DNA of 64,000 bases from the NCBI GenBank assembly GCA_040005635.1, contig JBDTYM010000004.1:19629-83628 (forward strand), given 5' to 3'. Made by a program: the position numbers and the translations under genes. This stretch comes from Dokdonella_A sp040005635. GTDB taxonomy: Bacteria; Pseudomonadota; Gammaproteobacteria; Xanthomonadales; Rhodanobacteraceae. Below, piece by piece: positions 1 through 7,913 of the stretch (its first letter is position 1; each line of letters begins with the position of its first letter). A model generated the notes under the pieces. It saw only the letters and a list, made by a program, of their open reading frames with translations, did not search any database and was not told the origin of the DNA.

Positions 1-295
1 TCGAGATCGTCGACTCGGCCTTGGCCTGCGTGCCTTCGAGGCGCTGGCGTGCACCGGTAATTGTGAACCCCTGGTCGTACAGGAGCGAGCGGATCTGACG
101 GATCATCAACACGTCATGACGCTGGTAGTAGCGGCGGTTGCCGCGACGCTTGACCGGCTTGAGGTTCGGGAACTCCTGCTCCCAATAGCGCAGCACATGC
201 GGCTTCACGCCACACAGCTCGCTGACCTCCCCAATCGTGAAATAGCGTTTGGCCGGTATGACCGGCAGTTCGCTATTACTGCCCTGATCCAGCAT
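1..295 (-). CDS. MerR-family transcriptional regulator (C-terminus cut by window edge)
   Basis: Translation from the ATG at 295 gives a short tail, then YFTIGEVSELCGVKPHVLRY, WEQEFPNL and RRGNRRYYQRHDV. This is the MerR winged-helix DNA-binding domain (residues about 17-85) with its conserved RYWE and RRYY motifs. It is followed by the start of the dimerisation helix, which runs off the window edge. The start overlaps the end of ihfA by 20 bases, so the two are probably co-transcribed as the last genes of the thrS-ihfA operon. A MerR-type gene directly after ihfA is common in Xanthomonadales. No effector domain is visible, so the inducer is unknown. Confidence 0.85.
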   Translation of the reverse strand, partial: MLDQGSNSELPVIPAKRYFTIGEVSELCGVKPHVLRYWEQEFPNLKPVKRRGNRRYYQRHDVLMIRQIRSLLYDQGFTITGARQRLEGTQAKAESTIS

Positions 296-575
296 AGGCT
301 TCGACCCGGACCTTCAGTTTCTGGCCCGGGCGGAACGTCACCACTCGCCGTGCGGAGATAGGAATCTCCTCACCGGTTTTTGGGTTACGCCCAGGACGCT
401 GATTCTTGAAACGCAGATCGAAGTTGCCGAAACCCGACAGCTTCACCTGCTCCCCTTTTTCAAGCGCATCGCGCACGACTTCGAAGAACGCGTCGACGAA
501 TTCCTTGGCTTCGCGCTTGTTGAGACCGACGTCCAGAAACAGACGCTCGGCCATCTCCGCCTTCGTCAGCGCCAT
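276..575 (-). CDS. ihfA: Integration host factor subunit alpha
   Basis: A 99-residue HU/IHF-family nucleoid protein that pairs with IHF-beta to bind and sharply bend DNA in recombination, replication and promoter architecture. It begins MALTKAEMAERL and contains the DNA-binding beta-arm region (residues about 60-80) with RPGRNPKTGEEIPI, including the intercalating-proline loop. The ATG at 575 is chosen because AGGGTAGG lies just upstream and the length matches IHF-alpha. The gene starts two bases after the pheT stop codon begins (577), the pheT-ihfA arrangement known in Escherichia coli, and is followed by an overlapping merR gene. Identification is secure from family sequence and context. 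Confidence 0.97.
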   Translation of the reverse strand: MALTKAEMAERLFLDVGLNKREAKEFVDAFFEVVRDALEKGEQVKLSGFGNFDLRFKNQRPGRNPKTGEEIPISARRVVTFRPGQKLKVRVEAYAGSGQ

Positions 576-576
576 C

Positions 577-2958
577 CTACCCTCGCAGCTTTGCTTTGCA
601 ACCGGCTTGCAATGCGGCGACCGCCAGACCCATGCAACGATCCGCATCTTGATCTGTAAGCGTGCGGTAACGGTCCTGCAAAATCAAGCCCATAGCGAGA
701 CTTTTGATGCCCGTTCCTAGGTTTCCTCCAGCATACCGGTCGAACAGCACGATGTCCGCCAGGGTTTCGCCAACCGCATCGCGAATTGCCCTTTCGACCT
801 GTGCATAGGGCACCTCGTCCGGCAGCTCGAACGACAGATCGCGCCGCACCGACGGGTAGCGCGAAACCGGCTCGGCCTTCGGCAAGGCGCGCGGCGCGAT
901 CGCCTCGACATCGAGTTCGAACGCGAAGACGTCGCCATCGAGATCGAGGGCTTTCGCCAGCTCCGGATGCAGCGCGCCGAGATAGCCGACGCGATGCCCT
1001 GCACGCACGAATTCAGCGCTCTGGCCCGGATGCAACCACGGCTGCCTCGTCGGCTCACTGTGGAACTCGTGCGCCGCGTTGGTCAGCGCGAACAGCGATT
1101 CGACGTCACCCTTGAGGTCGAAGAAATCCAGCGCGCGCGATGTCTCGCCCCATTGTTCGGCCAGTGCGCTGCCGCTGGCGACGCCGGCAATGCGCAGTGT
1201 TTCAAGCGGCCCATCGGCGCTCGCGCGAAACACATTGCCGACTTCGAAAAGACGCACACGCGCCTGCTGACGACGCTGGTTGGCGGCGAGCACGGCGACC
1301 AGTCCGGGCAGCAACGAGGTCCGCATGACACCGAGGTCAGCCGACAACGGATTCGACAGCGCGATGGCGTTTTCGTCGAGCTTCCAGGTGGCCAGCGTAT
1401 CGCCGGCAAGGAACGCATAGCAGATGGCTTCGACGTAATCGCGCGACACCAGTTGCGCGCGCAGGCGGTCGATACCGACGATGCCCTCCGGCACCATCGG
1501 TGCGCGCAGATCGCCGCGCGGCAAACGCGTAGGCACGCGCTCGTAGCCATACACGCGCACGACTTCCTCGATCAGGTCCTCCTCGATCGCGAGATCGAAG
1601 CGCCAGCCCGGCGGCGTCGCCCGCCAACCTTCGGCGCTGCGTTCGACCACGAGTCCGAGCGCGACGAGGATGCGTTCGACTTCGGCATCGTCAATCCTCA
1701 GATCGAGCAGGCGCGCCAGGCGTGACCGGCGCAGCGTCACCGGCAGGCGCACCGGCAGGTCGTCCGCGCGCAACGCCTCCGTGCCGGGTCCGGCCTTGCC
1801 GCCGGCGATTTCGATCAGCAGAGCGCTGGCTCGTTCGAGCGCAAGGCGCGGCAGTTCCGGATCGACGCCACGCTCAAAACGGTGCGAGGCATCGGTATGC
1901 AGGCCGAGCTTGCGCGCGCGACCCATGATCGCGGCCGGCGCGAAGTGGGCGCTTTCGAGAAACACGTTGCGCGTCGCGTTGGTCACGCGCGAGTCGTGGC
2001 CCCCCATCAGACCGGCTAGGGCGAGCGGTCCGCGAGTGTCGGCAATCAACAGGAACTCGGGATCGAGCTTCGCCTCGCTGCCATCAAGCAGTTTCAGCAC
2101 TTCGCCTGCGCGGGCCCGGCGCACGACGATCGGCCCGTTGTCGAGTTTGTCGTCGTCGAACGCATGCAGCGGTTGGCCGAGCTCCAGCATCACATAGTTC
2201 GTCACGTCGACGATCGCGCTGATCGGACGCACGCCACTGCGGCGCAGACGCTCGGTCATCCACAGCGGCGTCGGCGCGGACGCATCGATGCCTTCGATCA
2301 CGCGACCGAGATAGCGCGGGCAGTCTGCACCGGCGTCGAGCGTGACCGAACGTGCAAGGGAGCTCGTTACCGGCACGGCCTTTGCGGCGGGTGGATGAAA
2401 AACGCTGTCGAGCAAGGCGGCGGTGTCACGCGCGAGACCCTGCACGCTGAGGCAGTCCGGCCGGTTCGGCGTCAGCTTGATCTCGATGCTTGCGTCGGGC
2501 AGCCCAAGGTACGCAGCGAGCGGATTGCCGACCGGGGCATCGGGCGGCAGTTCCATCAGCCCGGAGGCATCGGCGTCGATACCGAGTTCCTTCGCCGAGC
2601 ACAGCATGCCGTTCGACTCGACGCCGCGCAGCGCAGCCTTCTTGATGGCGGTTCCATTCGGCAGGACCGTGCCGATCGTCGCCAAGGGCGCCTTCAGTCC
2701 GAGACGGGCATTCGGTGCGCCGCAGACGATTGTCAGGACCGCAGTATCACCAGCCGCAACTTGGCAGACGCGCAGCTTGTCGGCATTCGGGTGCGGCTCG
2801 CAGCCGACGATTTCGCCGACGACGACGCCGTCGAGCGCGGCACCGAGCGCTTCGACGCCTTCGACTTCGAGGCCAGCCATCGTCAAACGATGCATCAGGG
2901 CGTCACGATCGACCGCGATGTCGACCAGTTCGCGCAGCCAGTTTTCGGAGAATTTCAT
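577..2958 (-). CDS. pheT: Phenylalanyl-tRNA synthetase beta subunit
   Basis: A 793-residue beta subunit of the heterotetrameric PheRS that charges tRNA-Phe (Escherichia coli PheT is 795 residues). It begins MKFSENWLRELVD. The EMAP/tRNA-binding domain is at about 40-150 (GVVVGEIVGCEPHPNADKL), the B3/B4 editing domain at about 210-400, the B5 domain at about 400-480, and the C-terminal anticodon-binding FDX-ACB domain ends at about 793 (SRYPSVRRDLSF). The ATG at 2958 fits the family start; an upstream in-frame extension is read from repeat sequence and is rejected. It is separated from pheS by 107 bases carrying two inverted REP-like palindromes, and its stop almost touches the ihfA start, implying coupled expression. 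Confidence 0.98.
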   Translation of the reverse strand: MKFSENWLRELVDIAVDRDALMHRLTMAGLEVEGVEALGAALDGVVVGEIVGCEPHPNADKLRVCQVAAGDTAVLTIVCGAPNARLGLKAPLATIGTVLPNGTAIKKAALRGVESNGMLCSAKELGIDADASGLMELPPDAPVGNPLAAYLGLPDASIEIKLTPNRPDCLSVQGLARDTAALLDSVFHPPAAKAVPVTSSLARSVTLDAGADCPRYLGRVIEGIDASAPTPLWMTERLRRSGVRPISAIVDVTNYVMLELGQPLHAFDDDKLDNGPIVVRRARAGEVLKLLDGSEAKLDPEFLLIADTRGPLALAGLMGGHDSRVTNATRNVFLESAHFAPAAIMGRARKLGLHTDASHRFERGVDPELPRLALERASALLIEIAGGKAGPGTEALRADDLPVRLPVTLRRSRLARLLDLRIDDAEVERILVALGLVVERSAEGWRATPPGWRFDLAIEEDLIEEVVRVYGYERVPTRLPRGDLRAPMVPEGIVGIDRLRAQLVSRDYVEAICYAFLAGDTLATWKLDENAIALSNPLSADLGVMRTSLLPGLVAVLAANQRRQQARVRLFEVGNVFRASADGPLETLRIAGVASGSALAEQWGETSRALDFFDLKGDVESLFALTNAAHEFHSEPTRQPWLHPGQSAEFVRAGHRVGYLGALHPELAKALDLDGDVFAFELDVEAIAPRALPKAEPVSRYPSVRRDLSFELPDEVPYAQVERAIRDAVGETLADIVLFDRYAGGNLGTGIKSLAMGLILQDRYRTLTDQDADRCMGLAVAALQAGCKAKLRG

Positions 2959-2980
2959 GGTGTATCCATTCCTTCGCTCA

Positions 2981-3055
2981 TCATTCCGGCGAAAGCCGGA
3001 ATCCCTTTGCATCTGGCAACGCCATAAGACTGGCACCCGGCGTTCGCCGGGATGA
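2981..3055. repeat. Inverted pair of REP-like palindromes (BIME-like) in the pheS-pheT spacer
   Basis: Two hairpin-forming elements face each other. TTCCGGC-GAAA-GCCGGAA lies at 2984-3001 and CCCGGCG-TT-CGCCGGG at 3036-3051, with outer flanks TCATTCC (left) and GGGATGA (right) that are inverted copies of each other. This is the layout of a bacterial interspersed mosaic element built from two REP-type sequences. The same family, with core TTCCCGCGAACGCGGGAA, occurs as a tandem array at 19514-19720. In an operon spacer such hairpins may stabilise upstream mRNA or weaken downstream expression. Confidence 0.8.
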
Positions 3056-3065
3056 CGAATCCAAG

Positions 3066-4058
<993 letters not shown>

Positions 4059-4137
4059 CGCTGATTCCGCTGTGACACGGGAAGATTTCGCAAAAACGAT
4101 CGTGCTGGTCGTCCAACCCGTCGGCTAAAGCCAAACA

Positions 4138-4175
4138 TCAAAACGAAAACGGGGAGGAAGCCAAGCCTCCTCCCC
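4138..4175 (-). terminator. Terminator-like hairpin in the rplT-pheS spacer (candidate attenuator)
   Basis: Read on the minus strand, GGGGAGGA pairs perfectly with TCCTCCCC (4168-4175 and 4151-4158, nine-base loop). It is followed by GTTTTCGTTTTG, an interrupted U-rich tail. It sits about 80 bases before pheS and after rplT. A second, weaker hairpin (7-bp stem GCGGCCA/TGGCCGC, 4230-4247) lies 55 bases further upstream. Upstream copies of GGAAGC could pair with GCTTCC in the hairpin loop and 3' arm to form an alternative structure. Either a partial terminator lowering pheST relative to the ribosomal genes or a regulated attenuator is possible. Confidence 0.55.
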
Positions 4176-4282
4176 GCGTGCTTCCCGATTTGCGATACCC
4201 GCCGAGGCGAATTCGAGAATTGGGAAAGTGCGGCCAAGAATGGCCGCTTCCTGATCGTCGCGTTCAAGGATGAACGCAGAAA

Positions 4283-4642
4283 CTATGCCGCCAGGCTGGC
4301 CTTGGCTTTTTCCGCGAGCGCACCGAACGCCTTGATGTCGTGCACGGCGATATCCGCCAGCACCTTGCGATCGAGCGTGATCTCGGCCTTCTTGAGACCG
4401 TTCATCAGGCGGCTGTAGGACAGTCCGAACTGACGCGCAGCCGCATTGATGCGGACGATCCACAGCGCGCGGAAATTGCGCTTCTTCTGCTTGCGGCCGA
4501 TATAGGCGTACTGGTGCGCCTTGGTAACGGCCTGCTTGGCGACGCGGAATACCTTGCGGCGCGCGTTGTAGTAACCCTTGGCCTTGCCGAGGATTTTCTT
4601 GTGCCGACGGTGGGCGATGACGCCACGTTTGACTCGTGCCAT
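4283..4642 (-). CDS. rplT: Large ribosomal subunit protein bL20
   Basis: A 119-residue ribosomal protein bL20, an early 50S assembly protein that binds 23S rRNA. It begins MARVKRGVIAHRRHKKILGK and contains KGYYNARRKVFRVAKQAV and the globular C-terminal domain with INAAARQFGLSYSRLMNGL. In Enterobacteria bL20 also represses its own operon by binding a pseudoknot in the infC-rpmI mRNA. Start at the ATG at 4642 with GAGGACGAGAC upstream; the rpmI stop lies 12 bases away. Standard length, fully conserved. Confidence 0.98.
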   Translation of the reverse strand: MARVKRGVIAHRRHKKILGKAKGYYNARRKVFRVAKQAVTKAHQYAYIGRKQKKRNFRALWIVRINAAARQFGLSYSRLMNGLKKAEITLDRKVLADIAVHDIKAFGALAEKAKASLAA

Positions 4643-4654
4643 GTCTCGTCCTCC

Positions 4655-4852
4655 TTATGCGTACGGCAACATGCGGGCGACGCGACCAGCGTCTTCCTTG
4701 CGCACGTGGTTGGTGGCACGCAGACCACGCTTACGCTTGGTCGACTTCTTGGTGAGGATGTGGCTCTTGAACGCGTGGCCGCACTTGAACTTGCCGGACG
4801 CGGTCTTGCGGAACCGCTTTGCAGCGGCCCGGTTGGTTTTCATCTTGGGCAT
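4655..4852 (-). CDS. rpmI: Large ribosomal subunit protein bL35
   Basis: A 65-residue basic ribosomal protein bL35, beginning MPKMKTNRAAAKRFRKTASG and containing the conserved HAFKSHILTKKSTKRKR segment. It is located between infC and rplT as in most Gammaproteobacteria. The ATG at 4852 is preceded by AAAGGAAAGCGTC, giving a clear ribosome binding site. The 260-base spacer to infC is unusually long for this operon. Confidence 0.98.
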   Translation of the reverse strand: MPKMKTNRAAAKRFRKTASGKFKCGHAFKSHILTKKSTKRKRGLRATNHVRKEDAGRVARMLPYA

Positions 4853-5112
4853 GACGCTTTCCTTTGGTTTGTCTTCGTTACTGGCGCGAGCGGCGGCGAA
4901 CCGCGCTTTCCATCCTGCTCGTTCCGGCTTGTGTGGCCCTCGAGGGGCCGGCTCCTGCTCTTACAACGCCCTCTCCCGCTGGAACTCCAGCGAGAAAGGT
5001 ATTGCTCAACTCCCTCTGCCCCGGCGGCTTTTCCGTTGGGGGAGAGGGGAAGTCGGTGCCGTGCGGCTTCTCCTTCGGGAGAGGACATCACGACGTGACG
5101 CTTGGATTTCTA
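4853..5112 (-). other. Long infC-rpmI spacer with several hairpins
   Basis: No coding sequence is supportable here. The spacer contains GGCCC-TCGAG-GGGCC (about 4935-4949), CGCTGG-AACT-CCAGCG (4977-4992) and several CTCTCCC/GGGAGAGG tracts able to pair over longer distances. In E. coli the equivalent region forms the translational operator for bL20, but no pseudoknot was demonstrated here. The CTCTCCC tracts also resemble common intergenic repeats, and a similar hairpin occurs at 54649-54678. Confidence 0.35.
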
Positions 5113-5637
5113 TCAAGTCTTCTTCTTGGGGGCGATCATCATGACCATCAAACGCCCTTCCATCCTGGGGTACTGCTCGATCACCGCTTCCTCGGTGATG
5201 TCCGCCGCGATCTTCTTGACCATCGCGTCGCCAAGCTCCTGATGCGCCATCTCGCGACCGCGGAAGCGGATCGTGATCTTGACCTTGTCTCCCTCCTCCA
5301 GGAACCGTCGCAGATTGCGCATCTTGATCGCGTAATCGCCGATGTCGGTGGTCGGGCGGAACTTCAGTTCCTTGATTTCGACCTGCTTCTGCTTCTTCTT
5401 CGCTGCGTGCGCCTTTTTCTGCGCGTCGAACTTGAACTTGCCGAAATCCATGATCCGGCACACCGGCGGATCGCCGTTAGGCTGGATTTCGACCAGATCG
5501 AGGCCGACCTCTTGCGCCATGGCCAGCGCCTCATCGCGGGACAGGATGCCGACCTGTTCTCCTTCGGCGCCAATCACGCGTACTCGCGGGACGCGAATTT
5601 CCAGGTTCCTGCGGTTCGCTTTGTTGTCGGTGGCGAT
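5113..5637 (-). CDS. infC: Translation initiation factor IF-3 with AUC start codon
   Basis: IF-3 binds the 30S subunit, checks initiator tRNA-start codon pairing and prevents premature 50S joining. The N-domain contains RVPRVRVIGAEGEQVGILSR, the linker is Lys-rich (KFKFDAQKKAHAAKKKQKQ), and the C-domain runs from EIKELKFRPTTDIGDY to MIAPKKKT. No ATG, GTG or well-placed TTG exists at the family N-terminus. A strong GGAGG sits 8 bases before an in-frame ATC at 5635-5637 (ATC GCC ACC GAC AAC AAA), giving 174 residues. Rare AUU/AUC starts on infC are an established autoregulatory device, because IF-3 discriminates against its own start codon. An in-frame TTG at 5652 overlaps the ribosome binding site and is rejected. 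Confidence 0.95.
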   Translation of the reverse strand: MATDNKANRRNLEIRVPRVRVIGAEGEQVGILSRDEALAMAQEVGLDLVEIQPNGDPPVCRIMDFGKFKFDAQKKAHAAKKKQKQVEIKELKFRPTTDIGDYAIKMRNLRRFLEEGDKVKITIRFRGREMAHQELGDAMVKKIAADITEEAVIEQYPRMEGRLMVMMIAPKKKT

Positions 5638-5679
5638 ACTTCGATCCTCCAAGGATAAATGTTCCCGCGCGCGCCAGGG

Positions 5680-7584
5680 TCAGGTCCTTGCGCTCTCGGA
5701 TTTGAGGCGTTCCGCGAAGCTTGCAATGGGCATCGAACCCAGGTCTTCGCCGGCGCGCGTACGCACGGCAACGGCTCCCGCATCCTTTTCCCGGTCGCCA
5801 ACGACCAGTAGATAGGGAACCTTGTCCAACGTGTGTTCGCGGATTTTATAGCCGATCTTCTCATTTCGCAAATCGGCCTCCACCCGGAAACCTTGCGCGA
5901 CAAGGGTTTGCGTGACTTCGCCCACAAAATCGCCCTGGGCGTCGGTGATGTTCATCACGACGGCCTGGACCGGGGCCAGCCAGGCCGGGAACGCGCCGGC
6001 ATGGTGCTCGATCAGGATACCAATGAAGCGTTCCATCGAGCCGACGATGGCCCGGTGCAGCATGACCGGATGGCGCCGCTGGCTGTGTTCGTCGACGTAT
6101 TCGGCGCCAAGGCGCTCGGTCATCATGAAATCGACCTGCATCGTTCCGAGCTGCCACGAACGCCCGATCGAGTCCTTCAGGTGGTACTCGATCTTCGGTC
6201 CGTAGAACGCCCCCTCGCCTGGCAGTTCCTGCCATTCCACGCCGCAGGCGCGCAGGGCCGAGCGCAAGGCGTTCTCGGCCTTGTCCCAGGTCGCGTCGGT
6301 GCCGAGGCGCGGCTCCGGCCGCAGCGCGATCTTGATCTGGATGTCGTCGAAGCCGAAGTCGGAATAGACCTTCAGCGCCTGCCGGTGGAACGCCGTCACC
6401 TCGGCCTCGATCTGATTTTCGGTGCAGAAGATGTGGCCATCGTCCTGGGTGAACGCGCGCACGCGCATGATGCCGTGCAGCGCACCGGACGGCTCGTTGC
6501 GATGGCAGCCACCGAATTCGCCGTAGCGGATCGGCAGATCACGGTAGCTGTGCAGGCGGCTGTTGAAGATCTGGATATGGCCCGGACAGTTCATCGGCTT
6601 CAGCGCGTAGGTGCGCTTTTCCGACTCGGTGAAGAACATGTTCTCGTGGTAGTTGTCCCAGTGGCCGGACTTCTTCCACAGGCTGACATCCATGATCTGC
6701 GGGCCGCGCACTTCCCGATAGCCGCTGTCGGTATAGACCTTGCGCACGTACTGCTCGACTGCCTGCCAGATCGCCCAGCCGCGCGGATGCCAGAACACCA
6801 TGCCCGGCGCCTCTTCCTGCATGTGAAACAGGTCGAGTTGCTTGCCGAGCTTGCGGTGGTCGCGCTTCTCCGCCTCTTCGATGCGCAGGATGTAGGCGTC
6901 GAGCTGCTTCTTGTCGGCCCAGGCAGTGCCGTAGATGCGCTGCAACTGCTCGTTCTTGGCATCGCCGCGCCAGTAGGCGCCGGAAATGCGGGTCAGTTTG
7001 AACGCCTTCAGGAAGCGCGTGTTCGGCACGTGCGGACCGCGGCACATGTCGACGTATTCCTCGTGGTAGTAGAGGCCCATCGCCTGTTCGTCGGGCATGT
7101 CCTCGATCAGGCGCAGCTTGTAGTCCTCGCCACGCGCCTTGAACACCTCGATGACTTCGGCGCGCGGCGTCACCTTCTTGATGACATCGTAGTCCTTGTC
7201 GATCAGCTCGCGCATGCGCAGTTCGACGGCGGCGAGATCGTCGGGCGTAAACGGACGTTCGTACCAGATGTCGTAGTAGAAGCCATCGTCGATGACCGGC
7301 CCGATCACCATTTTCGCGGTCGGGAACAACTGCTTCACCGCATGGCCGACCAGATGCGCGGTGGAATGGCGGATGATCTCGACGCCTTCCGGATCCTTCG
7401 GCGTGATGATGCGCAGGGACGCGTCATGGTCGATGCGATCGCTGGCATCGACGAGCTTGCCGTCGACCGCGCCGGCGACGGTGGCCTTGGCCAGGCCGGC
7501 ACCGATCGAGGCGGCGACTTCGGCAACGGAAACGGGATGCTCGAACGGCTTCTTGCTGCCGTCCGGAAGAGTGATATTGATCAT
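5680..7584 (-). CDS. thrS: Threonyl-tRNA synthetase
   Basis: A 634-residue class II synthetase charging tRNA-Thr. The TGS domain is at 1-60 (MINITLPDGSKKPFEHPVS) and the editing SAD domain at about 65-225, with HSTAHLVGHAV and the zinc/editing YVDMCRGPHV. The catalytic core is at about 240-535 (motif 2 region MNCPGHIQIF, RYGEFGGCHRNEPSG; motif 3 GSMERFIGILIEHHAG), and the anticodon-binding domain covers 540-634. Start at the ATG at 7584, matching the TGS N-terminus. It heads the infC-rpmI-rplT-pheST-ihfA operon. An intrinsic terminator-like hairpin lies only 22 bases before the start codon, so expression of the whole operon may be controlled by attenuation. Confidence 0.98.
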   Translation of the reverse strand: MINITLPDGSKKPFEHPVSVAEVAASIGAGLAKATVAGAVDGKLVDASDRIDHDASLRIITPKDPEGVEIIRHSTAHLVGHAVKQLFPTAKMVIGPVIDDGFYYDIWYERPFTPDDLAAVELRMRELIDKDYDVIKKVTPRAEVIEVFKARGEDYKLRLIEDMPDEQAMGLYYHEEYVDMCRGPHVPNTRFLKAFKLTRISGAYWRGDAKNEQLQRIYGTAWADKKQLDAYILRIEEAEKRDHRKLGKQLDLFHMQEEAPGMVFWHPRGWAIWQAVEQYVRKVYTDSGYREVRGPQIMDVSLWKKSGHWDNYHENMFFTESEKRTYALKPMNCPGHIQIFNSRLHSYRDLPIRYGEFGGCHRNEPSGALHGIMRVRAFTQDDGHIFCTENQIEAEVTAFHRQALKVYSDFGFDDIQIKIALRPEPRLGTDATWDKAENALRSALRACGVEWQELPGEGAFYGPKIEYHLKDSIGRSWQLGTMQVDFMMTERLGAEYVDEHSQRRHPVMLHRAIVGSMERFIGILIEHHAGAFPAWLAPVQAVVMNITDAQGDFVGEVTQTLVAQGFRVEADLRNEKIGYKIREHTLDKVPYLLVVGDREKDAGAVAVRTRAGEDLGSMPIASFAERLKSESART

Positions 7585-7606
7585 GGCAAAGGATTCTTGA
7601 GGGCAA

Positions 7607-7628
7607 CAAAAAGGGCGCAAAGCGCCCT
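7607..7628 (-). terminator. Intrinsic terminator/attenuator in the thrS leader
   Basis: On the minus strand AGGGCGC-TTT-GCGCCCT forms a perfect 7-bp GC-rich hairpin (7612-7628) followed immediately by TTTTTG (7608-7612), a textbook intrinsic terminator. It precedes the thrS ATG (7584) by about 22 bases on the same strand, so it can only be tolerated as a conditional attenuator. A leader segment GCGCGAAG a few bases upstream can pair with CTTTGCGC of the hairpin (8 pairs, one G-U), an antiterminator-like alternative. Confidence 0.75.
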
Positions 7629-7654
7629 GATGGATGGCTTCGCGCGTACGGGAT

Positions 7655-7681
7655 TCAGTGTCGGAACGTTCGCGTGCTCAT
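7655..7681 (-). CDS. Candidate thrS leader peptide, MSTRTFRH
   Basis: A tiny open frame, ATG AGC ACG CGA ACG TTC CGA CAC TGA, encodes eight residues including two Thr (both ACG). GAGGG lies seven bases upstream as a good ribosome binding site. It ends 27 bases before the terminator hairpin of the thrS leader, the spacing seen in amino-acid attenuators. Two Thr codons in eight is suggestive but not a long regulatory run, so the assignment is an inference from position and signals. Confidence 0.4.
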   Translation of the reverse strand: MSTRTFRH

Positions 7682-7882
7682 GTCACACCCTCGACCCGCG
7701 ATTGTGCGCGGCCACCCGTGTCCGGCGTTCGCACCCGACGACCATCGGGTGCCTGCGGATAACGCTAGTGCAGTCACCTGGAACTGTCAATCTCGATACC
7801 GCCGGCAAGTGCAGACGTCGTTGCGCGGCTCGACATCACGCTCGACCGCGCTCGCGCAAGCGTCAAACGCCGATCGGATGGA

Positions 7883-7905
7883 CCGGGCGCCGGGATGGCG
7901 CCCGG
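7883..7905 (-). terminator. GC-rich hairpin after the S53 peptidase gene
   Basis: CCGGGCGCC-GGGAT-GGCGCCCGG forms a perfect 9-bp stem starting 9 bases after the stop codon of the minus-strand peptidase gene. No U-tract follows, so it is a weak or Rho-assisted terminator, or an mRNA-end stabiliser. Between it and the thrS leader (about 7690-7880) I see no gene; a thrS promoter should lie there. Confidence 0.5.
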
Positions 7906-7913
7906 GCCGAGGC

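Noticed and set aside
4125..4463. pheM-like Phe-rich leader peptide before pheST
   Set aside because: No ATG/GTG frame with consecutive Phe codons was found; frames across the spacer are shadows of rplT or run into pheS.
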